From Brenneria rubrifaciens (GTDB lineage: Bacteria; Pseudomonadota; Gammaproteobacteria; Enterobacterales; Enterobacteriaceae), in assembly GCF_005484945.1 (NCBI RefSeq), contig NZ_CP034035.1:2356001-2420000 (forward strand): a stretch of 64,000 nucleotides of DNA, in the 5' to 3' direction. Shown here one piece after another: positions 41,501 to 53,700 of the stretch (position 1 is its first letter; the number at the start of each line of letters is the position of its first letter). Position numbers and translations under genes: made by a program. Below the pieces are notes generated by a model. The model was not told the DNA's origin. It saw only the letters and a program-made list of their open reading frames with translations, and did not search any database.

Positions 41501-41720
41501 CTGGCAAGATCTGTTGGGCGTCACGCGCGTCGGCCGCCACGACAATTTTTTCGAACTCGGCGGCCATTCCCTGATGGCCGTTCAATGCACGACACGCGTA
41601 CGTCAGCGTCTGGCATTGGACATGACCATCCAGCAGCTTTTCGCTCATCCGGTGCTGGCCGAACTGACTCAGACGCTGACGGCAACCGCACCGGCCGCTC
41701 AGACGACCCTCCCTGCCGCC
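38502..41720 (+). other. NRPS module 1: C(starter)-A(Gln)-T
   Basis: The C domain (about 38574-39880) has CHHLVADGWS and, as the first domain of the protein, probably joins a fatty acid. A (about 39945-41437) contains YTSGSTGKPKG and the code DAQDLGVVDK, which I know as glutamine. The carrier Ser is at 41568-41570 (LGGHS). The A core from about 40340 is nearly identical to modules 4 and 6; the DNA before it is not. Confidence 0.88.
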
Positions 41721-44700
41721 GATCGCCGCCGTCCACTCCCTATTTCATTTGCCCAGCAGCGGCTGTGGTTCCTTGCACAACTCAATCCTGCCGCCAGCCT
41801 GGCCTACCATATCCCGACGATACTACGGATCGCCGGGCCGCTTGATCATCAGGCGCTGACGTCCGCGCTTGATGGCCTTGTGGCGCGTCACGAAAGCCTG
41901 CGTACCCACTTTACGCAAATTGACGGACAGCCCTGCCAGCAGATTTCCCCCGACGGCACCGGCTTCAGTTTGTCCTGTCTCGATTTACGTACGCTCGATG
42001 CCGCCGCCTGCCCCCAACGCGTGGCCGAGCTCACCGCGCACGAGGCGCGCGAACCGTTCGATTTGACGCAAGGCCCGCTCATTCGCGGCCAGTTGCTGCA
42101 ACTCAGCGACGAGGAGCACCTGCTGTTGCTCACCCAACACCATATCATCTCCGATGGCTGGTCTCTCGGCATCCTGGTACGCGAACTCGCGGCGCTCTAC
42201 CGTGCCGCCTTTAATGGAGAAAAAGCACATTTACCCCCGCTGCCTATCCAGTACGCCGACTATGCCGTCTGGCAGCGCAATCGGCTGCAAGGCGAGGCGC
42301 TTGAAGAACTGCGCCGCTTCTGGCAAAGCCAGCTTCAGGGCGCGCCGGCGCTGCTGGAACTCCCTACGGACAAACCTCGTCCCTCAGTACAGCGCTATGC
42401 CGGCGATGTCGTCCCTTTCCATATTGATACCGCGGCGCTCGCCGCACTCAAGGCGCTTGGTAAACAACAGGGAACAACCCTGTTTATGACGCTGCTCGCC
42501 GCCTGGACGCTGGTCCTCGCCCGTCTCAGCGGCCAGGACGATATTGTTATCGGCACCCCGATTGCCAACCGGCAGCATCGCGAAACGGAAGGACTTATTG
42601 GTTTCTTCGTCAATACGTTGGCGCTGCGCGTCGAGCCAGGGCGCTGCCGTACGCTGGATGAACTGCTTTCCCAGGTTCGTGAACGGACTATTGCGGCCTA
42701 CGCCCACCAGACATTGCCTTTTGAGCAGGTGGTGGAAACGCTGCAACCCGTGCGCAGCCTGAGCTATAGCCCGATTGTCCAGGTGATGCTGGCGTTGAAC
42801 AACACGCCGGCACAGGAACTGACGATCCCCGGGCTGGCGCTCTCTCTGGTTGAACCCACGCTGAGCGCCACCCAATTTGACCTGACGCTGTCGCTCACTG
42901 AAACCGAGGCGGGTCTGGCGGGCGGACTGATCTATGCGACCGACCTGTTCGAACGAGAAACCATCGTCCGTCTGGTCGGCTACGTGAAAAATGTTCTGAC
43001 CGCGATGGCCGCCGACGCGACACAACCGGTTGCCACTCTGCCGATGCTGCCGGACGCCGAGCGTCGGCAGGTACTGGTGGAGTTCAACGCCACCGACGCC
43101 GACTTCCCGCAGCATGCCCTGATCCATCAGTTATTCGAACTACAGGCTGAACGCACCCCCGACGCCATCGCCGTGGCGTTTGAAGCGCACGTTCTCACCT
43201 ATGCCGAACTCAACCGCCGCGCCAATCGCCTCGCCCACCATCTGCTGACGCTCGGCGTCCGGCCCGATGACCGCGTCGCCCTCTGCGTCGAACGCTGCCC
43301 GGAGATGGTCGTCGCTCTGCTCGGTATCCTCAAGGCCGGCGCCGCCTATGTCCCGCTCGACCCCGGCTACCCCGCCGAGCGCCTTGCCGCTATGCTCGAC
43401 GATGCCCAACCCGTCGCCCTGCTTACCCAGTCCGCGCTGGTGGACCGATTGGGCGTCACTCTGCCTACCGTCATTCTCGACAATCCGCACACCGTCGGTG
43501 AGAAAACCCCGGACAGCAATCCCGATGCCCGGGCGCTGGGGGTGACGCCACGCCATCTGGCCTACGTTATCTACACCTCCGGCTCCACCGGCAAGCCCAA
43601 AGGCGTGATGATTGAACATCGCGGCCTGTGCAATCTGGCCCGCGCGCAGGCTGACATCCTGCACGTGACGCCCGCTTGCCGCCTGTTGCAATTCGCCTCT
43701 TTCAGCTTTGACGCCTGCTTCTTTGAAGTGGCCGCCGCGCTCACTCAGGGAGCGTGCCTGGTGCTGGCGGCCCGTGACGCCCTGTTGCCCGGTCCCGCCC
43801 TGCTCAACACCTTGCAAACCCAGGCCATCACCCATGTGACCTTGCCGCCGGTGGCGGCCGGCGCGCTGGACCCCAATGCGGAATTGCCCGACCTGAAGAC
43901 CCTGGCTCTGGCAGGCGAAGCCTGCCCGCCGGCGCTGGTCAAACGCTGGGCCGCCGGACGCCGGGTGATCAACGCCTATGGCCCGACGGAAGGCACCATC
44001 TGCGCCACCGTCTACTTCTGTGATGCACAGGATGAGCAGATCCCGCCCATCGGCCGCCCGATTGCCAACACCCGGATTTATATTCTCGATACACAGGGCC
44101 AGCTTGCCCCGCTCGGCGTGGCGGGGGAGATCCATATCGGCGGCGTCGGCGTGGCGCGCGGCTACCTCCACCGCCCCGAGCTGACCGCCGAGCGCTTTAT
44201 TCCCGACCCGTTTTCAAGCTCACCCGGCGCTCGGCTGTACAAGACCGGCGACCTCGGCCGCTGGCTGCCCGACGGCAATATTGAGTATCTGGGGCGTAAC
44301 GACTTCCAGGTCAAGCTGCGCGGCTTCCGTATCGAACTTGGCGAAATCGAAGCCCGGCTGGCGCAGTGTCCGGGTATCCTGGAAGCGGTGGTGGTCGCCC
44401 GTGAAGATACCCCGGGAGAGAAACGACTGGTGGCCTATTTTCGCGCCCGCTCCGACGCCCAACCGACGCCCGCCGACCTGCGCCGGCAGCTCAGCCAACA
44501 TCTGGCCGAGTACATGGTGCCGAGCGCCTTTGTCATCCTTGACGCCTTCCCGCTCACCCCGAACGGCAAGCTCGACCGCAAGGCGCTGCCCGCCCCCGAC
44601 CAGACGGCGGTGGTCAGCCGGGGTTATGACGCGCCGCAGGGCGAGGTGGAAAGCGCGTTGGCTGAGATCTGGCAAGATCTGTTGGGCGTCACGCGCGTCG

Positions 44701-47700
44701 GCCGCCACGACAATTTTTTCGAACTCGGCGGCCATTCGCTGATGGCCGTTCAATGCACGACACGCGTACGCCAGCGTCTGGCATTGGACATGACCATCCA
44801 GCAGCTTTTCGCTCATCCGGTGCTGACCGAACTGGCTCAGACGCTGACGGCAACCGCACCGGCCGCTCAGACGACCCTCCCTGCCGCCGATCGCCGCCGT
44901 CCACTCCCTATTTCATTTGCCCAGCAGCGCCTGTGGTTCCTTGCACAACTCAATCCTGCCGCCAGCCTGGCCTACCATATCCCGACGATACTACGGATCG
45001 CCGGGCCGCTTGATCATCAGGCGCTGACGTCCGCGCTTGATGGCCTTGTGGCGCGTCACGAAAGCCTGCGTACCCACTTTACGCAAATTGACGGACAGCC
45101 CTGCCAGCAGATTTCCCCCGACGGCACCGGCTTCAGTTTGTCCTGTCTCGATTTACGTACGCTCGATGCCGCCGCCTGCCCCCAACGCGTGGCCGAGCTC
45201 ACCGCGCACGAGGCGCGCGAACCGTTCGATTTGACGCAAGGCCCGCTCATTCGCGGCCAGTTGCTGCAACTCAGCGACGAGGAGCACCTGCTGTTGCTCA
45301 CCCAACACCATATCATCTCCGATGGCTGGTCTCTCGGCATCCTGGTACGCGAACTCGCGGCGCTCTACCGTGCCGCCTTTAATGGAGAAAAAGCACATTT
45401 ACCCCCGCTGCCTATCCAGTACGCCGACTATGCCGTCTGGCAGCGCAATCGGCTGCAAGGCGAGGCGCTTGAAGAACTGCGCCGCTTCTGGCAAAGCCAG
45501 CTTCAGGGCGCGCCGGCGCTGCTGGAACTCCCTACGGACAAACCTCGTCCCTCAGTACAGCGCTATGCCGGCGATGTCGTCCCTTTCCATATTGATACCG
45601 CGGCGCTCGCCGCACTCAAGGCGCTTGGTAAACAACAGGGAACAACCCTGTTTATGACGCTGCTCGCCGCCTGGACGCTGGTCCTCGCCCGTCTCAGCGG
45701 CCAGGACGATATTGTTATCGGCACCCCGATTGCCAACCGGCAGCATCGCGAAACGGAAGGACTTATTGGTTTCTTCGTCAATACGTTGGCGCTGCGCGTC
45801 GAGCCAGGGCGCTGCCGTACGCTGGATGAACTGCTTTCCCAGGTTCGTGAACGGACTATTGCGGCCTACGCCCACCAGACATTGCCTTTTGAGCAGGTGG
45901 TGGAAACGCTGCAACCCGTGCGCAGCCTGAGCTATAGCCCGATTGTCCAGGTGATGCTGGCGTTGAACAACACGCCGGCACAGGAACTGACGATCCCCGG
46001 GCTGGCGCTCTCTCTGGTTGAACCCACGCTGAGCGCCACCCAATTTGACCTGACGCTGTCGCTCACTGAAACCGAGGCGGGTCTGGCGGGCGGACTGATC
46101 TATGCGACCGACCTGTTCGAACGAGAAACCATCGTCCGTCTGGTCGGCTACGTGAAAAATGTTCTGACCGCGATGGCCGCCGACGCGACACAACCGGTTG
46201 CCACTCTGCCGATGCTGCCGGACGCCGAGCGTCGGCAGGTACTGGTGGAGTTCAACGCCACCGACGCCGACTTCCCGCAGCATGCCCTGATCCATCAACT
46301 GTTCGAACTACAGGCTGAACGCTCCCCCGACGCCATCGCCGTGGCGTTTGAAGCGCACGTTCTCACCTATGCCGAACTCAACCGCCGCGCCAATCGCCTC
46401 GCCCACCATCTGCTGACGCTCGGCGTCCGGCCCGATGACCGCGTCGCCCTCTGCGTTGAACGCTGCCCGGAGATGGTCGTCGCTCTGCTCGGTATCCTCA
46501 AGGCCGGCGCCGCCTATGTCCCGCTCGACCCCGGCTACCCCGCCGAGCGCCTTGCCGCTATGCTCGACGATGCCCAACCCGTCGCCCTGCTTACCCAGTC
46601 CGCACAGACGGCCGTCCACACCGATACCGTTCCCGTGGTCCTGCTGGATACCGGGGATTTCGACGCCTGTCAAGACAGCAACCCAGACCCGCGGGCGCTG
46701 GGGCTGAGCGCCGCTAATCTGGCCTACGTTATCTACACCTCCGGCTCCACCGGCAAGCCCAAAGGCGTGATGAACCATCATCGCGGTCTCTGCAACCGTC
46801 TGGTCTGGATGCAGCATGCCTATCACCTCACCCCCGACGACCGCGTGCTGCAAAAAACGCCGTTCAGTTTCGACGTCTCCGTCTGGGAGTTCTTCTGGCC
46901 GCTGCTCTACGGCGCCCGTCTGGTGATGGCCCGTCCCGACGGCCACAAGGATTCCGGCTATCTCACTCAACTGATTGAGGACGCCGGCATCACCACCCTT
47001 CACTTTGTGCCTTCCATGCTGCAACAGTTCGTGCAATGGGCCGATTCTCCCTGCGACTCGCTTAAACGCGTCATCTGTAGCGGCGAGGCCCTGCCATCTG
47101 ACCTGCAACAGCGTTTCTTTGCCCGCTTCAACGCCGAATTGCACAACCTGTATGGCCCCACCGAGGCCGCTATCGACGTCACCTACTGGGCCTGCCGCCG
47201 CGACGATACGCGCAGCTTTGTGCCCATCGGCCGTCCCATCGCCAACACCCGAATCTATATTCTGGATACGCAGGGCCAGCCTGCGCCGCTTGGCGTGGCC
47301 GGGGAAATCCATATCGCCGGCGTCGGCGTGGCGCGCGGTTATCTCAACCGCCCCGAACTGACCGCCGAGCGCTTTATCCCCGACCCGTTCTCAACAACCT
47401 CTGACGCCCGCCTCTACAAGACCGGCGACCTCGGCCGCTGGCTGCCCGACGGCAGCATCGAATACCTCGGCCGTAATGACTTCCAGGTCAAGCTGCGCGG
47501 CTTCCGTATCGAACTCGGCGAAATCGAAGCCCGGCTGACGCAGTGCCCCGGCGTACAGGAAGCGGTGGTGGTCGCCCGCGAAGACAGCCCCGGCGACACC
47601 CGGCTGGTGGCCTACCTCTGCCCGCAGGCCGACGCCGTACTAGACCCCGCCGACCTGCGCCGGCAACTCAGCCAACATCTGGCCGAGTATATGGTGCCGA

Positions 47701-50700
47701 GCGCCTTTGTCATCCTTGACGCCTTCCCACTCACCCCGAACGGCAAGCTCGACCGCAAGGCGCTGCCTGTCCCCGACCAGACGGCGGTGGTCAGCCGAGG
47801 CTATGAAGCGCCGCAGGGCGAGGTGGAAACCGCGCTGGCCGATATCTGGCAAGATCTGCTGGGCGTCACGCGCGTCGGCCGCCACGACCACTTTTTCGAA
47901 CTCGGCGGCCATTCGCTGATGGCGGTCAGCCTGATTGAACGACTGCGCAACCGGGGCCTGACGCTTGATGTCCGTAGTATTTTCACCACCCCGGTACTTC
48001 ATGAGATGGCGACGACGATACACGACCGTCAGGGTGAAGCGGCCTTCGTCGTCCCGCCCAACCGCATCCCCGAAGGCTGTACCGTCATTACCCCGGATCT
48101 GCTGCCGCTGGTGGCGCTCACCCAGGCGGAGATCGATACCGTTGTCGATACCGTATCCGGCGGCGCCGCCAATGTGCAGGATATCTACCCGCTTTCTCCG
48201 TTGCAGGAAGGCATTCTGTTCCATCATCAGTTACAGACGCAGGGCGATACCTATCTGCTAAGCAATCTGGCGACCTTTAATACTCACGATCGCCTCAATA
48301 CTTTCCTTACTGCGCTACAACAGGTTATCGATCGTCACGATATCCTGCGTACCGCCGTTTGCTGGCAGGGACTGAGCCAACCGGTGCAGGTGGTCTGGCG
48401 TCGGGCCGTCCTGCCGATCAACACCTTTGTTCCCGCATCGCCGAACGATGTTACGCGTCAGTTGCAGACGCATACCGACCCACGCACCCGGCGTCTTAAT
48501 CTGAATCAGGCGCCGCTGCTCTCCGCCGACATCGCCCACGATCCGGTACACGACGAATGGTTGCTGGCGCTGGGCTTGCACCATCTGGTCTGCGACCATA
48601 TGACGCTGGTGCTTATCGTGAGTGAAATCGGTTTATTGTTGCAACATCGCGCCGATGCGTTACCGGCTCCTCTGCCGTACCGCAACTTTATCGCCCAGAT
48701 CCTGAACTTACCGCTCTCGGTGCATGAAGCCTATTTCCGCCAACGGCTGGCGGACGTCGATACCCCGACCGCGCCTTTCGGCCTGCTTGATGTGCGGGGC
48801 AACGGCGAGGCGATCAGCGAAGCACATCTGTCGCTGGATACCGCGCTGGCCGCGACGATCCGGACGCAGGCTCGCCGTCTGGGCGTCAGCCCGAGCGTAC
48901 TGTTCCACGTGGCCTGCGCGCTGGTGCTGGCGCACACCAGCGGTCGTGATGATGTGGTCTTCGGCTCGGTGCTGTCCGGGCGTTTGCAGGGCAACGCCGG
49001 GGCTGACCGGGTGATGGGGATGTTTATCAATACCCTGCCGCTGCGCATCGTCCTCGGCAGGCAGAGTGCGCAGGAAGTCGTACAAACCGCCTCGCATGCG
49101 TTGACGGCCCTGCTGGAGCACGAGCAGGCGCCGCTGACGCTGGCCCAGCGCTGTAGCGGGGTGGCTCAACCCATGCCGCTGTTCAGCGCATTATTCAACT
49201 ACCGCCACAGCCTGTCCGATCCCGGCGCTGAAAGCTGGGACGGCATACGTATCCTGGCCTCGGAAGAGCGCACCAACTACCCGCTCACCCTGTCGGTGGA
49301 CGATCTCGGCGAGGCTTTCCGTTTGACGGCCAAAACCGTCGCCGGCGTCGACCCGGTACGCATGGTTCGCTATATGGTCACCGCAATACGTGGGCTGTCC
49401 GCCGCGCTGGAGAGCGCCGCTCAGCAACCGGCGCTCAACCTGCCGGTGCTGCCGGACGCCGAGCGCCGGCAACTGCTGGAGGACTTTAACGCCACCGACG
49501 TCGACTTCCCGCAACAGACGTTGATCCACCCACAGTTTGAAGCACAGGCGGCGCGCACCCCTGACGCCATCGCCGTGCTGTTCGGGGACAACGCGCTTAC
49601 CTATGACGAACTCAATCGCCGGGCCAACCAACTGGCGCATCATCTGATCTCGCTGGGCGTCCGGCCCGATGACCGCATCGCCATCTGCGTCGAGCGCGGA
49701 CTGGACATGATGGTCGGTTTGCTCGCCATTCTCAAAGCCGGCGCCGCCTATCTACCGCTCGATCCCGCTTACCCCGCCGAACGCCTGCGCTATATGCTCG
49801 ACGACGCCCAACCCGTCGCCCTGCTTACCCAGACCGCACAGCGGGAAACATTCGACGATACCCGGCCTATTCTGCTGCTGGATACCCCGGCGTCCGCCGC
49901 CTATGCGGAGAGTAATCCCGATGCCCGGACGCTGGGGCTGAACTCACGCCATCTGGCCTATGTCATCTACACCTCCGGCTCCACCGGCAAACCCAAAGGC
50001 GTCATGGTCGCCCACCGCAACGTGCTCAACCTCGCCTGCGCACTACAGCCGCTGCTGGCACTCGAACGGCCCAGCCGCATCGCCCTCAACGCCAGTATCG
50101 TGTTCGATGCCTCGGTTAAAAACTGGCTCCAACTGCTGTCGGGACACACGCTGGTCATTATCCCTGAAGCCCTCCGCGCCGATGCGCAACAGCTCTGGCG
50201 CTACTTTTCCCGTCACGCCGTCGATTGGTTCGACTGCACCCCCGTGCAGTTGCACTGGCTGCTCAATGCCGGTCTCGGCGCCGACCCGGCCTACCAGCCC
50301 GCTGGGGTATTAATCGGCGGAGAGGCCATCCCGCCGCACACCTGGTCAAGCCTGGCCACGCTCACCGCCACCCGCTTTATCAACGTTTACGGCCCCACCG
50401 AATGTACCGTCGATGCCACCGCCTGCGTCATCGACCATGCACACCCGCTGCCGGTCATCGGTAAACCGCTCGCCAACACCAAAATCTATATTCTGGATGC
50501 GCAAGGGCAGCTTGCCCCGCTCGGCGTGGCGGGAGAAATCCATATCGGCGGCGTCGGCGTGGCGCGCGGCTACCTCCACCGCCCCGAACTGACCGCCGAA
50601 CGCTTTATCCCCGACCCGTTCTCAACGGCGTCTGACGCCCGCCTCTACAAGACCGGCGACCTCGGCCGCTGGCTGCCCGACGGCAATATTGAGTATCTGG

Positions 50701-53700
50701 GACGTAACGACTTCCAGGTCAAAGTGCGCGGTTTCCGTATTGAACCCGGTGAAATCGAAGCCCGGCTGACGCAGTGCCCCGGCGTACAGGAAGCGGTGGT
50801 GGTCGCCCGCGAAGAAAACCCCGGCGATACCCGGCTGGTGGCTTATCTCTGCCCGCAGGCCGGCGCTAAATTACTCCCCGCCGACCTGCGCCGGCAGCTT
50901 AACGAGTCTCTGGCCGAGTATATGGTGCCGAGCGCCTTTGTCACCCTCGACGCCTTCCCGCTCACCCCGAACGGCAAGCTCGACCGCAAGGCGCTGCCCG
51001 CCCCCGACCAGACGGCGGTGGTCAGCCGCAGTTATGACGCGCCGCAGGGCGAGGTGGAAACCGCGTTGGCTGAGATCTGGCAAGATCTGCTGGGGTTAGC
51101 GCGCGTCGGCCGCCACGACCATTTCTTCGAACTCGGCGGTCATTCGCTGATGGCGGTCAGCCTGATTGAACGACTGCGCAGCCGGGGTTATCAGCTTGAA
51201 GTACGCGGCGTTTTCACCACCCCGGTACTGCATGAGATGGCGGCGACGATACAGGATCATCAGGGTGAAGCGGCCTTTGTCGTCCCGCCCAATCGCATCC
51301 CCGAGGGCTGTACCGCCCTTACCCCGGAACTGCTGCCGCTGGTGACGCTCACTCAGCACGAAATCGACACGATTATCGACACCGTGCCTGGCGGCGCCGC
51401 CAATGTGCAGGATATTTATCCGCTCGCGCCGCTACAGGAAGGCATTCTGTTCCATTATCAATTACAGGAAAAAGGGGATGCCTACCTATTAAGCAGCATA
51501 CTGGCTTTTGATACGCGTGAATATCTTGATGCGTTTCTGGAGGCGCTGCAACAGATCATTGACCGTCACGATATTCTGCGTACCGCTATCTGCTGGCAGG
51601 GGCTAAATCAGCCCGTTCAGGTAGTCTGGCGACAGGCCGCCCTGCCGATCAACACCTTTGCTCCCGCCTCGCCAGACGATGTTGCGGGCCAATTGCAGGC
51701 GCATACCGATCCACGCTCACACCGCCTTAATCTTAATCAGGCACCGCTGTTTGCCGCGGATATTGCTCTCGACCCCGAGAATGATGAATGGCTGCTGGCG
51801 CTGCGTTTCCATCATCTGGTCAGTGACCATGTGACGCTGGCGCTGATTGTTAACGAGATCCGTCTGCTGGTTCAAGGACGTAAAGAGGCGTTACCGACGC
51901 CGTTGCCATACCGCAACTTTATCGCCCAGATCCTGAACGTACCGACCTCGGTACATGAGACCTATTTCCGCGATCGGCTGGCTGATGTTGATACTCCTAC
52001 GACGCCTTTTGATTTATTGGATATACAAGGCGCTAGCGCGGAGATAAGGGAGTGCCGTCTGTCACTGAATATCACTCTGGCTACGGCGATTCGCACTCAG
52101 GCGCAACGTTTAGGAGTAAGCGCCGGCGTGCTGTTCCATGTTGCCTGGGCGCTGGTACTGGCACACACCAGCGGTCGCCATGATGTGGTCTTCGGCTCGG
52201 TGCTGTCAGGGCGTTTACAGGGGATCGCCGGGGCGGACCGAGTAATGGGGTTGTTTATCAATACCTTACCCGTGCGAATGTCTCTCAGCGACCACAGCAT
52301 ACTGGACGTTGTGCAGGCCACCTACCGCGATCTGACGTCGCTGCTGGAGCACGAACAGGCGCCGCTGACGCTGGCCCAGCGCTGTAGCGGCATTACGCCG
52401 CCGGTTCCCTTGTTTAGCGCCCTGCTCAACTACCGCCACAGCCCGTCAGATCCAACGGACGAAAGCTGGGATGGGATACGCACGTTGATCGCGGAAGAGC
52501 GCACCAATTATCCGCTCACCCTGTCAGTGGACGATCTGGGGCAGGGCTTCAGTCTGGTGGCTCAAACCGTCGCCACCCTCGACCCCGGCCGGGTGGCTCA
52601 CTATCTGGAGACCGCCATTTGTGGTCTGGTCGAGGCGCTGGCAGTCGAACCCCAACGTCCTATCATGACGATATCGGTATTGCCGGACACCGAGCGTCGG
52701 CAGGTACTGGTGGAGTTCAACGCCACCGACGCCGACTTCCCGCAGCATGCCCTGATCCATCAGTTGTTCGAACTACAGGCTGAACGCTCCCCCGACGCCA
52801 TCGCCGTGCTGTTCGAACAGCAGTTCCTCCGCTATGACGAACTCAATCGCCGCGCCAACCAGTTGGCGCATTATTTGATTTCTCTCGGCGTCCAGCCCGA
52901 TGACCGCGTCGCCATTTGCGTCGAACGCAGTCTGGAGATGGTCGTCGCTCTGCTCGGTATCCTCAAGGCCGGCGCCGCCTATGTTCCGCTCGACCCCGGC
53001 TACCCCGCCGAGCGCCTTGCCGCTATGCTCGACGATGCCCAACCCGTCGCCCTGCTTACCCAGTCCGCACAGACGGCCGTCCACACCGATACCGTTCCCG
53101 TGGTCCTGCTGGATACCGGGGATTTCGACGCCTGTCAAGACAGCAACCCAGACCCGCGGGCGCTGGGGCTGAGCGCCGCTAATCTGGCCTACGTTATCTA
53201 CACCTCCGGCTCCACCGGCAAGCCCAAAGGCGTGATGAACCATCATCGCGGTCTCTGCAACCGTCTGGTCTGGATGCAAGGTATCGACGCGCTGACCTGC
53301 GATGATCGGGTGCTGCAAAAAACGCCGTTCAGTTTCGACGTCTCCGTCGGGGAGTTCTTCTGGCCGCTGCTCTACGGCGCCCGTCTGGTAATGGCCCGTC
53401 CCGACGGCCACAAAGATGCCGGCTATCTCACTCAACTGATTGAGGACGCCGGCGTCACCACCCTGCATTTTGTGCCTTCCATGCTGCAACTGTTTTTGCA
53501 AACGCTGGAAACACAGCACATCGGCACATCGCTTAAACGGGTTATTTGCAGCGGTGAGGCACTGTCATCAGACTTACAACAGCGCTTCTTTGCCCGCTTT
53601 GATAACGTCAGATTGTATAACCTGTATGGTCCTACTGAAGCCTCGATCGAGGTAACCCACTGGACCTGCCGCCGCGACGATGCGCGCAGCTTTGTGCCCA

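Noticed and set aside
43140..44171. Long minus-strand open frames (up to about 340 codons) across the NRPS
   Set aside because: They mirror the GC-rich codon structure of the NRPS, repeat in every module, have no ribosome sites, and give Gly/His/Gln-rich peptides of no family.
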